Shown one piece after another: positions 44,819 to 54,822 of a DNA stretch of 64,000 nt. The first letter of the stretch is position 1; each line of letters opens with the position of its first letter. The position numbers and the translations under genes were made by a program. Source of the DNA: Paraburkholderia lycopersici (GTDB lineage: Bacteria > Pseudomonadota > Gammaproteobacteria > Burkholderiales > Burkholderiaceae); assembly GCF_900096975.1 (NCBI RefSeq), contig NZ_FMYQ01000014.1, forward strand, positions 62,001 to 126,000, in the 5' to 3' direction. Under the pieces are notes generated by a model that ran no database searches, was not told the origin of the DNA, and was given only the letters and a program-made list of their open reading frames with translations.

Positions 44819-47800
44819 ATGCACACGGTAGTTCCTGGCTGGTTCGGCGTATCGGCCGTCTGGTTCGTTCCTTTGATCTGGCGTCTCGTGAAATCCGCGC
44901 TGCCGGGCGGCGCGGGCCTGCGCGGCCCCGGCACGATCCGGCTTTGGCTCGGCTTTTTCGGCGTGCTCCTCGCGAGCTGCGCGCTCGAGGCGACGCTCGT
45001 CGACATCGCCGGCTTCGACGCGCTCGGCCATGCGCTCTCGGGCGCCCTTGGCAAGCTCGTCGGCCACGCAGCCGCGCCGCTTGCCATGGCGGCGCTTTTC
45101 CTCGCGAGCTTGCCGTGGCTGCTCGATTTTCGTTGGCGCGAATTCCTCGCGTGGGCGGACATCTCGCTCGGACTCGGCCTGAACATCCGCGCCTCGCGCG
45201 ATACGGACCACAGCCCGCGCCACGAACGCCGCAGCCGCCGCGCCACGACCGACGACGGGCTTCCTGCGCACAGCGCGCCCGCCGTCAATGCGCCGATGCC
45301 AGGCGACGGCGCGCGGAGCAAGCGGCCGACCCTCTGGCGGCCGCCCGCGCATGAAGGTCGCGAAGGTCCCGATGGCGCGCGGCTGGCAGGCGCCACGGGT
45401 GCAACAGGTGTTGGACCAGACGCCTCGACGGCCGCCGCTGCAGACGCTTCGTCGCCGGCTCGCATCGAGCCGGGCTTCCGGGGCGCCGCCGATCCGTCCG
45501 CCGCATGGGCGCGCACCGAGCCGACCGCTGCCGCGGACTGGCTGCGCAGCACGCGTGCGCCAACGCAAACACCATCCGCGGGCTCGCCGCGAGCAGCCGC
45601 GGAGTCGCCACGCGCACCGCTGGGCGACGCGCGCCGTCAGCCGGCGCGCGGTGCAGGCGCGGCGCCTGGCATAACGGGCACCCATGGAGCGCCGGGCGTC
45701 GCCGCCCAAGCCAATGCGCCGTGGCGAACCGAGCCTGGCCAGACGCGGCCAGCCATACCCGCCGCAGCGGCAGGTGCCGGTGTGCGCGCAACATCGGCGG
45801 CGCTGCACGGCGCGGCGCCGGGCGTCGCGGCTGGCACGGCTGGCGCGGCTTCGGCTGCTGCACGCGGCTTTCCGCCCGCTGCCGCGCCGGCATCGCTCGA
45901 TCCGCTGACTTCGCCGTTCGCGCAGCCGGCCACGCCGCGCCGCAGTGCGCCGCCGCCCGCGGCGGGCAGCACGGCGGCGCGTGCCGCCGCCGCCGTGCCG
46001 CCGCGCGTCGCGAAGCCCCCGCGCCCGTTCGTCTGGCAAGGTCAGCCGTCACGCGTGAGCGCCCGGCCGCCGATGACTTCGCCGTTTTCCGCGCACCTGG
46101 CCGATACGCCGTCCGCCGCGCCGGCCTACTCGCGCTCCTCGCCCACCGCTGGCACGGACCGGGCGCAGGCGCCGCTATCGACCAACGTGCTCGAAACATT
46201 GCGCTCGATCGAAGAGAACGCCGCGCGCTGGACGACGCTTGCCGGTGCGAGCCTCGCGCGCCGCAATTTCGACGAGGCCGCTTCGCTCCAGCGCGCCGCG
46301 CCAAAGCACGCGGACACGACCGAAGCCGCACCGCCGCACACGCAATTCCCAACCGCAGCTCCGGCCATATCGACGACGGCGGCGTCGCCGCTTCCGCACG
46401 CGCCTCAAGACCAGGACGCGGCATTCGCACCGCCCGCTCCGCTCACGCAGCCGGACGCCGACGACGTCGCGCCGAACACGCACGCGCAATCGCTCGCTGA
46501 CGCGAGCGGCCAGCCGCACCCGGACAGCGCGGCGGCGGATGAAATGCCTGCCGCCAGCGCCGCTCCTATCGCCGCAGAGGCGCAATACCTCGCCACGCCT
46601 CGCGAGCCGACGGCCTGGCAGCCGGCGCACGCGGAGGACGCAACACAGAGCGCACCGAACGAGTCGATGCCTGTCACGGAGCCACAGCCGCAGCCGGCGT
46701 CGATGCCGGTCGAGCCCGAGCCGGACGCCCCGCAAGACACCGCTTCGCCCGCGCCCTGGCCGATGCAGGATCACGGCATGCCATGGATCCTGCTCGACGA
46801 CGAACCGTCGACGGAGACCCCGGCTCAGACGTCAGCCGCCGAGCCGTTTTTCACGTTTTCGCCGGCAACCGTTCCTGAGCAGGCGCACGCGCCGGTCGCG
46901 CCCGTTGCGACGGCGGCATCCGCGGAACCGCACGATACGCCCGCCACAGCCGATGCATCGGCCCTGTCGAATATCTTGCAGTTCCCGCGCGTCGTGCGCG
47001 AAGCCCAGCCCGATGCCGCCGCCGCATCCGTGAACGACGCAGCGTCTGCCAGCGGGCAATCGCATGATGTGGATGCGCAAGCCGATGCCCTCGATACGAC
47101 ATCGGCAGCGGGCGTCGACGAATCGGCCTATGGCACCTACGGCGGCACGTTCGAATTGCCCGTGCGCGTGGTGCCCGCGCATGCCGCCGCCACGGTTGCG
47201 CATCCGCTTCCCGCGATCGCGCGCGAGGACAGAGACGCGCCTTCGCCCACGCCCGGGTCGTCCGCCCCGGTAACTCACGACGACGTGGCAAGCGTGAGCA
47301 CGCCGCCCGCGCCGCCCGATCAGACGCAGACCGCTGCGAGCGCAGCGGCCGATACCACGCCGGCAACGGCGGAATCGCAAGCCCATGCGCCGGCACTCGA
47401 AGCCGCGAACGCGCCTGCCGCACCGCCCGCTGCGAGCGATGCCGCCGTATCCGCCGTCGCGGCCACGCCCGACTACGCGGCGCCGTCTTCCGTCGTGCCC
47501 GCGCCCCCCCCAACGCCGCCATGGTTGGCCGAATGGCAACCGGAGAACCACGCTGCAGCGCCCGCGGCGTCCCCGCTCGCGACGATTCCCGCGCTGCCCG
47601 CAGCGCCGTTTTCCGCCACGCCGTCGCTCCCGGCCGCGCCCCACCCCGCCGTCGCGACCGGGCCCAATGCCGCGAGCCCCGACTTCGAGCCCGCGGCCGA
47701 CGCGCCGGATGCAGCCGAAGCGATCGCCCCCGCCGAACTGGTCACCCAACCGCCCATCGAGCCGCCCATCGAGCCGCCCGCCCAACGCGCCGCCGTGCGC

Positions 47801-49327
47801 GGCCACGTGCCGACGACTTTCGCGTTCGAGCCGCTCGCCGCGTCGGCGGTCGAACTGCCGGGCCTCGACCTGCTCGAACGCGCCTCGTCCGAGATCGAAC
47901 CCGTCTCCGAGCAGAAGCTCGCCGAAACGAGCCAGCTCATCGAGCAGCGCCTCCAGGAATTCAAGGTGCCCGTGACGGTGGTCGGCGCCTCGGCGGGCCC
48001 GGTCATCACGCGCTTCGAAGTGGAGCCCGCGCTCGGCGTGCGCGGCAGCCAGATCGTCGGCCTCATGAAGGACCTTTCGCGCGGCCTCGGCCTCACGTCG
48101 ATCCGCGTCGTCGAGACGATCCCCGGCAAGACCTGCATGGGGCTCGAGTTGCCCAATGCGCGGCGCCAGATGATCCGTCTCTCCGAGATCCTCGAATCGG
48201 GCGCGTACCAGCGCTCGCCGTCGAAGCTCACGATCGCGATGGGCAAGGACATCGTCGGCCATCCGGTCGTCACCGACCTCGCGAAGGCGCCGCACATGCT
48301 CGTGGCCGGCACGACCGGTTCGGGCAAGTCGGTCGCGATCAACGCGATGATCCTCTCGCTGCTCTACAAGGCGACGCCCGCGGACGTGCGGCTCATCATG
48401 ATCGACCCGAAGATGCTCGAACTCTCGGTCTACGAGGGCATTCCGCATCTGCTCGCGCCCGTCGTCACCGACATGAAGCTCGCCGCCAACGCGCTCAACT
48501 GGTGCGTGGGCGAAATGGAGAAACGCTACCGGCTGATGTCGGCCGTCGGCGTGCGCAATCTCGCGGGCTTCAACCAGAAGATCCGCGACGCCGAAGCGCA
48601 GGAAAAGAAGATCGGCAACCCGTTCTCGCTCACGCCCGAAGCGCCCGAGCCGCTCGCGCCGCTGCCGATGATCGTCGTCGTGATCGACGAACTGGCCGAC
48701 CTCATGATGGTCGCGGGCAAGAAGATCGAGGAGCTGATCGCGCGCCTCGCGCAGAAGGCGCGCGCCGCCGGCATCCACCTGATCCTCGCCACGCAGCGGC
48801 CTTCGGTGGACGTCATCACCGGCCTCATCAAGGCCAACATTCCGACGCGCGTGGCGTTCCAGGTGTCGTCGAAGATCGACTCGCGCACGATCCTCGACCA
48901 GATGGGCGCCGAGTCGCTGCTGGGCCAGGGCGACATGCTGTTCCTGCCGCCGGGCACGGGCTATCCGCAGCGCGTGCACGGCGCGTTCGTCGCCGACGAG
49001 GAGGTGCACGCCGTGGTCGAGTACCTGAAGCAGTTCGGCGAGCCCGAGTATGTGGAAGGCATCCTCGACGGCCCCGCCTCCGAAGGCGCGCCGCAGGACC
49101 TCTTCGGCGAGTCGCCCGACGCCGAGGCCGATCCGCTCTACGACGAGGCCGTGGCGTTCGTCGTGCGCACGCGGCGCGCGTCGATCTCGTCGGTGCAGCG
49201 GCAGTTGCGCATCGGCTACAACCGCGCCGCGCGGCTCGTCGAGCAAATGGAAGCGGCGGGGCTCGTCTCGCCGATGGGCATCAACGGCAGCCGCGAAGTG
49301 CTCGCGCCGGGTGGCCAGGGCGAGTGA
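44819..49327 (+). CDS. FtsK/SpoIIIE DNA translocase with very long linker
   Basis: A 1502-residue DNA pump that clears chromosomes through the septum. About three N-terminal membrane spans (residues 8-25, 38-60, 80-105) anchor it. Then comes a linker of roughly 860 residues (about 135-1000) dominated by Ala and Pro. The RecA-like motor follows with Walker A GTTGSGKS near 1163, Walker B VVVIDELADLM near 1285, and RPSVDVITGLIKANIP. The C-terminal gamma winged helix (about 1425-1500, SISSVQRQLRIGYNRAARL) reads KOPS sites. I chose the ATG at 44819 because TACACT at 44773-44778 looks like its -10; the frame is open back to 44747. The usual neighbour lolA is absent, so this may be a second ftsK copy. 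Confidence 0.92.
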   Translation: MHTVVPGWFGVSAVWFVPLIWRLVKSALPGGAGLRGPGTIRLWLGFFGVLLASCALEATLVDIAGFDALGHALSGALGKLVGHAAAPLAMAALFLASLPWLLDFRWREFLAWADISLGLGLNIRASRDTDHSPRHERRSRRATTDDGLPAHSAPAVNAPMPGDGARSKRPTLWRPPAHEGREGPDGARLAGATGATGVGPDASTAAAADASSPARIEPGFRGAADPSAAWARTEPTAAADWLRSTRAPTQTPSAGSPRAAAESPRAPLGDARRQPARGAGAAPGITGTHGAPGVAAQANAPWRTEPGQTRPAIPAAAAGAGVRATSAALHGAAPGVAAGTAGAASAAARGFPPAAAPASLDPLTSPFAQPATPRRSAPPPAAGSTAARAAAAVPPRVAKPPRPFVWQGQPSRVSARPPMTSPFSAHLADTPSAAPAYSRSSPTAGTDRAQAPLSTNVLETLRSIEENAARWTTLAGASLARRNFDEAASLQRAAPKHADTTEAAPPHTQFPTAAPAISTTAASPLPHAPQDQDAAFAPPAPLTQPDADDVAPNTHAQSLADASGQPHPDSAAADEMPAASAAPIAAEAQYLATPREPTAWQPAHAEDATQSAPNESMPVTEPQPQPASMPVEPEPDAPQDTASPAPWPMQDHGMPWILLDDEPSTETPAQTSAAEPFFTFSPATVPEQAHAPVAPVATAASAEPHDTPATADASALSNILQFPRVVREAQPDAAAASVNDAASASGQSHDVDAQADALDTTSAAGVDESAYGTYGGTFELPVRVVPAHAAATVAHPLPAIAREDRDAPSPTPGSSAPVTHDDVASVSTPPAPPDQTQTAASAAADTTPATAESQAHAPALEAANAPAAPPAASDAAVSAVAATPDYAAPSSVVPAPPPTPPWLAEWQPENHAAAPAASPLATIPALPAAPFSATPSLPAAPHPAVATGPNAASPDFEPAADAPDAAEAIAPAELVTQPPIEPPIEPPAQRAAVRGHVPTTFAFEPLAASAVELPGLDLLERASSEIEPVSEQKLAETSQLIEQRLQEFKVPVTVVGASAGPVITRFEVEPALGVRGSQIVGLMKDLSRGLGLTSIRVVETIPGKTCMGLELPNARRQMIRLSEILESGAYQRSPSKLTIAMGKDIVGHPVVTDLAKAPHMLVAGTTGSGKSVAINAMILSLLYKATPADVRLIMIDPKMLELSVYEGIPHLLAPVVTDMKLAANALNWCVGEMEKRYRLMSAVGVRNLAGFNQKIRDAEAQEKKIGNPFSLTPEAPEPLAPLPMIVVVIDELADLMMVAGKKIEELIARLAQKARAAGIHLILATQRPSVDVITGLIKANIPTRVAFQVSSKIDSRTILDQMGAESLLGQGDMLFLPPGTGYPQRVHGAFVADEEVHAVVEYLKQFGEPEYVEGILDGPASEGAPQDLFGESPDAEADPLYDEAVAFVVRTRRASISSVQRQLRIGYNRAARLVEQMEAAGLVSPMGINGSREVLAPGGQGE

Positions 49328-49375
49328 AGAAGGCGCGGCGCGCGCATTCCTCACGCCGCCGCGCGACCGCGCGCG

Positions 49376-50668
49376 TCACTGCGCGACGAACTTGAAATCG
49401 ACGGGCGAGCCGATGTCCATGCGCTTCGGGTTCGGCTCGAGCAGGCCCGTCTGCCGGTCGCGGCGGAACACATAGGCCGTGTCGCTGTTCTGGTTGCCGA
49501 CGATGAGCCACTGGCCCGTCGGATCGATCGCGAACTCGCGCGGCGACTTGCCGAGGCTCGACTGGCGGCCCACGCGCCTTAGCTTGCCGCTGTCGCCATC
49601 GACGGCGAAGATCGAGATGTCGTTGGCGTCGCCGCGATTCGAGACATAGAGGAACTTGCCGTCCGGCGAAAAATGCAGCGCCGCCGCGCCCTGCGTGCCC
49701 TTGAAACCCGGTTCCGCGAGCCTCTCGATCTGCTCGGGCTTCATGCGCCCGTCGCGGTAGCTGAACACGGTCACGGTCGCCGCGAGCTCGCTCGTGAGAT
49801 ACGCGTGGCGGCCGTCGTTGCCGAAGACGAGGTGACGCGGGCCGCTGCCTGACTTCACGTCCGCATAGCGCCATTCGGCCGGGCTCACGAGGCCGCGGCT
49901 GCCGTCCGGCGTATAGCGGTAGGTCCAGAGCTTGTCGGTGCCGAGATCCTGCGTGAAGAGGTAATGTCCGTCGGGCGAAAATACCGTGGAGTGCACGTGC
50001 GCGTTGTCCTGACGCCCTTTCACCGGTCCCCCGCCCTCGTGATGCACGGTGAGCACGGCCTCGCCCAGCTTGCCGTCCTGCTGCACGGGCAGCACCGCGA
50101 AGCTGCCGCCGGGGTCCGCCGCGACCGAATAGTTGGCGACGAAGAGATATCGCCCATCGGGCGAAAGGCTCAGATAGCACGGATCGTTGCCCTGCGCCGA
50201 GACCTTGTCGAGAAACGTGAGCTGACCGCTCGCAGCGTCGAAGCCGAACGCGCTCACGTCGCCGCGCAGGCTGGCCGGCCCGTTGTCGCCGGGCAGCTCG
50301 TTCACGGCATAAACGAAGCGATCGTCCTTGCTCACCACGAGAAACGACGGATTCACCGTCTTCGCGACGCTCACCTGCTGGGCGTCGCCGGTCTTCGTGT
50401 CGAAGCGGTAGACGTAAATCCCCTCGCTCTTGCCGCTCGTGTACGTGCCGACGATCAGGTTGTAGACGCCTGCGTCGGGCGCGGCGGTCGAGGCGGATTG
50501 CGAGGCCGACTGGGCGAACGCAGGCGTCGCGGCGACGGAAGCCATGATGACGAAACCTTTGATGAGCTGGGTTACGAGGCGCGCGGGTCCGCGCCGGACA
50601 GCGCGCGGGCGGGGACGTGAACGGGCAGGCGCAGGCACGGCATTTGCAACGGCATGGCGAGGGAACAT
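49376..50668 (-). CDS. exported lactonase-type beta-propeller protein
   Basis: A 430-residue protein of the YbhE/6-phosphogluconolactonase-like seven-bladed propeller family. An Arg-rich N-terminus and hydrophobic helix (about 37-52) end in AFA-Q, a signal peptide. Repeated blade motifs occur: VGTYTSGKSEGIYVYRFD, SPDGRYLFVANY, FSPDGHYLFTQD, FSPDGKFLYVSNRG and DPTGQWLIVGNQ. An AGGAGG site directly precedes the ATG at 50668. Periplasmic location makes a role in the pentose phosphate pathway doubtful; the substrate is unknown. Confidence 0.88.
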   Translation of the reverse strand: MFPRHAVANAVPAPARSRPRPRAVRRGPARLVTQLIKGFVIMASVAATPAFAQSASQSASTAAPDAGVYNLIVGTYTSGKSEGIYVYRFDTKTGDAQQVSVAKTVNPSFLVVSKDDRFVYAVNELPGDNGPASLRGDVSAFGFDAASGQLTFLDKVSAQGNDPCYLSLSPDGRYLFVANYSVAADPGGSFAVLPVQQDGKLGEAVLTVHHEGGGPVKGRQDNAHVHSTVFSPDGHYLFTQDLGTDKLWTYRYTPDGSRGLVSPAEWRYADVKSGSGPRHLVFGNDGRHAYLTSELAATVTVFSYRDGRMKPEQIERLAEPGFKGTQGAAALHFSPDGKFLYVSNRGDANDISIFAVDGDSGKLRRVGRQSSLGKSPREFAIDPTGQWLIVGNQNSDTAYVFRRDRQTGLLEPNPKRMDIGSPVDFKFVAQ

Positions 50669-50923
50669 GTCGACCTCCTTTTTCTTGTCGATGCGGTGGA
50701 GCGGGTCGGCGTCGGCGCCGACTTCGACCGGTATCGTCTGATACATGGGATGCCGACCCAGTATAAGAGAGGTTGCGCAGCGCCGCCCCCTCACGCGCGC
50801 AGCCTCGTTGCGCACGCACGGCGCATGCCTCGCGACGGCTAGTCGAAGCAGTCAATCGAAGCATTCGGCGCAAGACGGGAGTCGACCCAGGTTCTTCACA
50901 CCAGCAGCTACAAGGGAGCCGTC

Positions 50924-51073
50924 ATGAACATTCACGTCGCCATCGGGCCGCTCGTCGCGCTCATCGCAGGCATTCTGATTCTCGCCGTGCCGCGCCTGCT
51001 CAATTACATCGTCGCGCTGTATCTGATCATCATCGGGATCATCGGGCTTTTCGGCGTGGGCGGGCATCTCTGA
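50924..51073 (+). CDS. DUF3096 small membrane protein
   Basis: A 49-residue hydrophobic peptide (MNIHVAIGPLVALIAGILIL, then AVPRLLNYIVALYLIIIGII and GLFGVGGHL) with two membrane segments. This matches the DUF3096 family of very small bacterial membrane proteins of unknown role. AAGGGAG is placed seven bases before the ATG. Confidence 0.87.
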   Translation: MNIHVAIGPLVALIAGILILAVPRLLNYIVALYLIIIGIIGLFGVGGHL

Positions 51074-51226
51074 TGTTTGTTGACGTCGGCGAGATGGGTA
51101 TTTGCGCGCGCTGGCACGCAAAACGCATTGCGCAGGCGGCCCCGCTGCCACTACTCTTGTGCGTGCATGCCGCGATACAGCGGCAAGCGGCTTATGTTTT
51201 CGAGCAACGCTGTCAATCTGCTTACC

Positions 51227-53092
51227 ATGCCCGCACCCATTGAAGACTACGCATTGATTGGCGACGGCCACACGGCCGCGCTCGTGTCCCGCGCCGGCTC
51301 CATCGACTGGCTTTGCTGGCCGCGTTTCGACTCCGGCGCCTGCTTCGCCGCCCTCCTCGGCACCGAGGAAAACGGCCGCTGGCTCATCGCGCCCGCGCAG
51401 CCCGAAGGAGACCGGGATCGCGTCGAGATCAAGATCACGCGCCGCTACCGCGGCGAAACGCTGATCCTCGAAACGGACTTCGAAACGCCCGAGGGCGCCG
51501 TGACGCTCATCGACTTCATGCCGCCCGGCAACGGCTGGTCGGAGCTCGTGCGCATCGTCGTGGGGCGGCGCGGCACCGTGCGCATGGAGAGTCAGCTCGT
51601 GCTGCGCTTCGACTACGGCTTTTCGGTGCCGTGGGTGAGCCGCCTCACCTACGAAAGCGGCATCAAGGCCACGGTCGGTCCCGACACGGTCGTGCTGCGC
51701 ACGCCCGTCGATCTCCAGGGCGAAAACATGCATACGGTCGCGCAGTTCGAAGTGAAGGAAGGCGAGCGCGTGCCGTTCTCGCTCTCCTATGCGGCCTCGC
51801 ATCTGCGTCTGCCGCCGCCGCGCGATCCGTTCACGGCGCTCGCGCGCACCGAGAACTTCTGGACCGAATGGGCCTCGCGCAGCACCGTGGAGGGCCGCTG
51901 GGCCGAACCGATCCGCCGTTCGCTCATCACGCTCAAGGCGCTCGCCTACGAGCCCACGGGCGGCATCGTCGCCGCGCCCACGACGTCGCTGCCCGAACAG
52001 CTCGGCGGCACGCGCAACTGGGACTACCGCTATTGCTGGCTGCGCGACGCGACCATCACGCTGCTCGCCATGATGCGCGGCGGCTACTACGACGAGGCGC
52101 GCGCCTGGCGCGCCTGGCTTGGCCGCGTGATGGCCGGCTCGCCCTCGCAACTGCAGATCATGTACGGGCTCGCGGGCGAACGCCGCCTGCCCGAGTTCGA
52201 ACTCGACTGGCTGCCCGGCTACGAAGGCGCGAAGCCCGTGCGCGTGGGCAACAACGCGGTGGGCCAGCTGCAGCTCGACGTGTACGGCGAAGTGATGAAT
52301 GCGCTGCATCTCGCACGCGTGGGAGGCCTCCAGGCCGATGACACGGCCTGGGCGATCCAGTGCGCGATGCTCGAGCATCTCGAGACCATCTGGACCGAGC
52401 CCGACGAAGGCATCTGGGAAACGCGCGGCGGCCGCCAGCATTTCACCTTCTCGAAGGTGATGGCCTGGGTCGCATTCGACCGCGCCGTCAAGTCGGCGGA
52501 AAAATTCGCGCTGCCCGGGCCGATCGATCACTGGCGCGAACTGCGCGCGACGATCCACGCCACCATTTGCGAGCGCAGCTTCAACAGGGAGCTGAACTCT
52601 TTCACGCAGATCTACGGCGGCACCGACCTCGACGCGAGCCTGCTGCTCATGCCGCTCGTCGGCTTCCTGCCCGCCGCCGATCCGCGCATGGCCGGCACGG
52701 TGGCGGCGATCGAACGCGACCTCATGTGCGAAGGCTTCGTGATGCGCTATCGCACCACCGAATTCGACGACGGTCTGCCGCCCGGCGAAGGCACCTTCCT
52801 CGCGTGCAGCTTCTGGATGGTCGACAACCTCGCGCTTCAGGGCCGCATGGACGACGCACGCCACATGTACGAACGCCTGCTTTCGCTCGCCAACGACGTG
52901 GGATTGCTCGCGGAGGAATATGACCCCATTGCGGGACGCCTCGTCGGTAATTTCCCGCAGGCGTTCTCGCACGTGGCGCTCGTGCACACGGGTCTGAACC
53001 TCATGCGGCACGAACAGGAAATGGCGAAGGAAACGGGTCATCCGGCCGTCGACGGCGCGGCCGCCGAGCCGGCTGTTGCATCCGCATCGTAA
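51227..53092 (+). CDS. glycoside hydrolase family 15 (glucoamylase/trehalase type)
   Basis: A 621-residue cytosolic enzyme with no signal peptide. The N-terminal beta domain begins PIEDYALIGDGHTAALVSRAGSIDWLCWPRFDSG. The (alpha/alpha)6 catalytic part has LGGTRNWDYRYCWLRDATIT, NNAVGQLQLDVYGEVMNALH and GEGTFLACSFWMVDNLALQGR. GH15 inverting enzymes remove glucose from maltodextrins or cleave trehalose. ATG at 51227 starts the family similarity; 51194 is an alternative. It stands between DUF3096 and phaZ on the same strand. Confidence 0.92.
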   Translation: MPAPIEDYALIGDGHTAALVSRAGSIDWLCWPRFDSGACFAALLGTEENGRWLIAPAQPEGDRDRVEIKITRRYRGETLILETDFETPEGAVTLIDFMPPGNGWSELVRIVVGRRGTVRMESQLVLRFDYGFSVPWVSRLTYESGIKATVGPDTVVLRTPVDLQGENMHTVAQFEVKEGERVPFSLSYAASHLRLPPPRDPFTALARTENFWTEWASRSTVEGRWAEPIRRSLITLKALAYEPTGGIVAAPTTSLPEQLGGTRNWDYRYCWLRDATITLLAMMRGGYYDEARAWRAWLGRVMAGSPSQLQIMYGLAGERRLPEFELDWLPGYEGAKPVRVGNNAVGQLQLDVYGEVMNALHLARVGGLQADDTAWAIQCAMLEHLETIWTEPDEGIWETRGGRQHFTFSKVMAWVAFDRAVKSAEKFALPGPIDHWRELRATIHATICERSFNRELNSFTQIYGGTDLDASLLLMPLVGFLPAADPRMAGTVAAIERDLMCEGFVMRYRTTEFDDGLPPGEGTFLACSFWMVDNLALQGRMDDARHMYERLLSLANDVGLLAEEYDPIAGRLVGNFPQAFSHVALVHTGLNLMRHEQEMAKETGHPAVDGAAAEPAVASAS

Positions 53093-53107
53093 TTGTTCGA
53101 AAGCGCC

Positions 53108-53135
53108 TGGACGTTTGCACGAGCTGGGGTACACT
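53108..53135 (+). promoter_or_regulatory. candidate phaZ promoter
   Basis: TGGACG (53108-53113) and TACACT (53130-53135), separated by 16 bases, match -35 and -10 boxes reasonably. The resulting leader before phaZ would be about 250 bases; no gene is visible in it. Confidence 0.5.
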
Positions 53136-53391
53136 AGGGTTGCTGCGTTGCACAACGGCGAGGCGTAGTAGACTGCCCGCGCCGCCTTGCAACGGGGCGC
53201 TCGCGTGCGCCACCTTGCAGCAAGCTTTCAGACAATCTCTGCCGGCGCATGCGGGTCAGCCCGCGCTAAAGCCCCCCGTACGCCGGCCGATAAACAACTT
53301 GACCGACCAACCTTGCCGGCCCGCATCTGCTCCGCGCTTCACTTGCGCGCGACCCGGGTGCGAACCGCACCTTGAAGATGCCGGAGCGCCC

Positions 53392-54699
53392 ATGCTCTAT
53401 CAAATCCGTGAATTCCAGCGCGCGTTGCTGAGCCCGCTGACTGCCTGGGCCCAGGCCGCTTCGAAATCGTTCTCGAATCCGTCGAGCCCGTTTTCGCTCG
53501 TGCCGGGTGCAACGCGCCTCGCCGCAGGCTACGAACTGCTCTACCGTCTCGGTAAAGACTACGAGAAGCCCGAATTCAACATTCGGCAAATCGTGAAGGA
53601 CGGCTTCAACATTCCGATCGTCGAGCAGACCATCATCGAGAAGCCGTTCTGCCGCCTGCTGCGCTTCAAGCGCTATGCCGACGACACGGGCGCCGTGGCG
53701 GCGCTCAAGGACGAACCCGCCGTGCTGGTGTGCGCGCCGCTCTCGGGCCACCACGCCACGCTGCTGCGCGACACCGTGCGCACGCTGCTGCAGGACCACA
53801 AGGTGTACATCACCGACTGGATCGACGCGCGCATGGTGCCGCTCGAAGCCGGTCCGTTCCATCTCGACGACTACGTCGCGTACATCCAGGAATTCATCCG
53901 CCATATCGGCGCGAAGAACGTGCACGTGCTGTCCGTTTGCCAGCCTACGGTACCGGTCCTCGCGGCCATCTCGCTCATGGCGAGCCGCGGCGAAGACACC
54001 CCGCTGACCATGACGATGATGGGCGGCCCAATCGACGCTCGCCGCAGCCCCACCGCCGTGAACTCGCTCGCCACCGAGCATTCGCTCGAGTGGTTTGCGA
54101 ACAACGTCATTCACCCGGTACCCGCCAACTATCCCGGCGAAGGGCGCGAGGTGTATCCGGGCTTCCTCCAGCACGCGGGTTTCGTCGCGATGAATCCGGG
54201 CCGTCACACGACCGCGCACTGGGACTTCTACAAGAGCCTCTTGCGAGGCGACGAAGAGGACGCCGAAGCACATCGCCAGTTCTACGACGAATACAACGCG
54301 GTGCTCGATATGGCCGCCGAGTACTACCTGGACACCATCGAGACCGTGTTCCAGGCCTTCCGCCTCGCGGAAGGCACGTGGGACGTGGCCGGCGAGCGCG
54401 TGCGTCCGCAGGATATTCGCGACACGGCCCTCTTCACGATCGAAGGCGAGCTCGACGACATTTCCGGCGCTGGCCAGACGCGTGCCGCGCACGATCTGTG
54501 CACCGGCATTCCCGAGACCAACCGGCATCATCTGACCGCCGAAAAATGCGGCCACTACGGCATTTTCTCGGGCCGCCGCTGGCGCACGATCATCTATCCG
54601 CAACTGCGCGACTTCATCCGCAAGCACGAGGCGGCCAGCGGCCACACGGGCAAGCAGCCTTCCGCGCGCGGTCGCTCCGCGCAAGGCGCCGTCGCCTGA
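53392..54699 (+). CDS. phaZ: intracellular polyhydroxyalkanoate depolymerase
   Basis: A 435-residue alpha/beta-hydrolase that degrades stored poly(3-hydroxybutyrate). The nucleophile is Cys183 in VLSVCQPTVPV, the same residue number as in the Ralstonia (Cupriavidus) enzyme PhaZ1, where Cys replaces the usual serine. MLYQIREFQRALLSP at the start and GELDDISGAGQT with KCGHYGIFSGRRWR at the end carry the other triad residues. GGAGC precedes the ATG. A terminator follows. Confidence 0.95.
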   Translation: MLYQIREFQRALLSPLTAWAQAASKSFSNPSSPFSLVPGATRLAAGYELLYRLGKDYEKPEFNIRQIVKDGFNIPIVEQTIIEKPFCRLLRFKRYADDTGAVAALKDEPAVLVCAPLSGHHATLLRDTVRTLLQDHKVYITDWIDARMVPLEAGPFHLDDYVAYIQEFIRHIGAKNVHVLSVCQPTVPVLAAISLMASRGEDTPLTMTMMGGPIDARRSPTAVNSLATEHSLEWFANNVIHPVPANYPGEGREVYPGFLQHAGFVAMNPGRHTTAHWDFYKSLLRGDEEDAEAHRQFYDEYNAVLDMAAEYYLDTIETVFQAFRLAEGTWDVAGERVRPQDIRDTALFTIEGELDDISGAGQTRAAHDLCTGIPETNRHHLTAEKCGHYGIFSGRRWRTIIYPQLRDFIRKHEAASGHTGKQPSARGRSAQGAVA

Positions 54700-54750
54700 C
54701 GATGCCTCGCGCGTGTCGCCGGCGCGCCGACTCGAAAACACGTTCGCAGC

Positions 54751-54787
54751 AAAACGCCGCGCCGTCCCTGGACGGCGCGCGGCGTTT
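54751..54787. terminator. terminator between phaZ and the convergent tetR gene
   Basis: AAACGCCGCGCCGTC pairs with GACGGC and CGGCGTTT around a CCTG loop, giving about 15 bp with a two-base bulge. It is flanked by AAAA and TTT, so it may work in both directions. Confidence 0.7.
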
Positions 54788-54822
54788 GTAGGGCGTGCAA
54801 CGCTCTCGCAAGCGAATGCGCG

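Noticed and set aside
46832..49354. Minus-strand open frame opposite the FtsK gene
   Set aside because: It is fully overlapped by the conserved FtsK motor and shows no recognisable domain.
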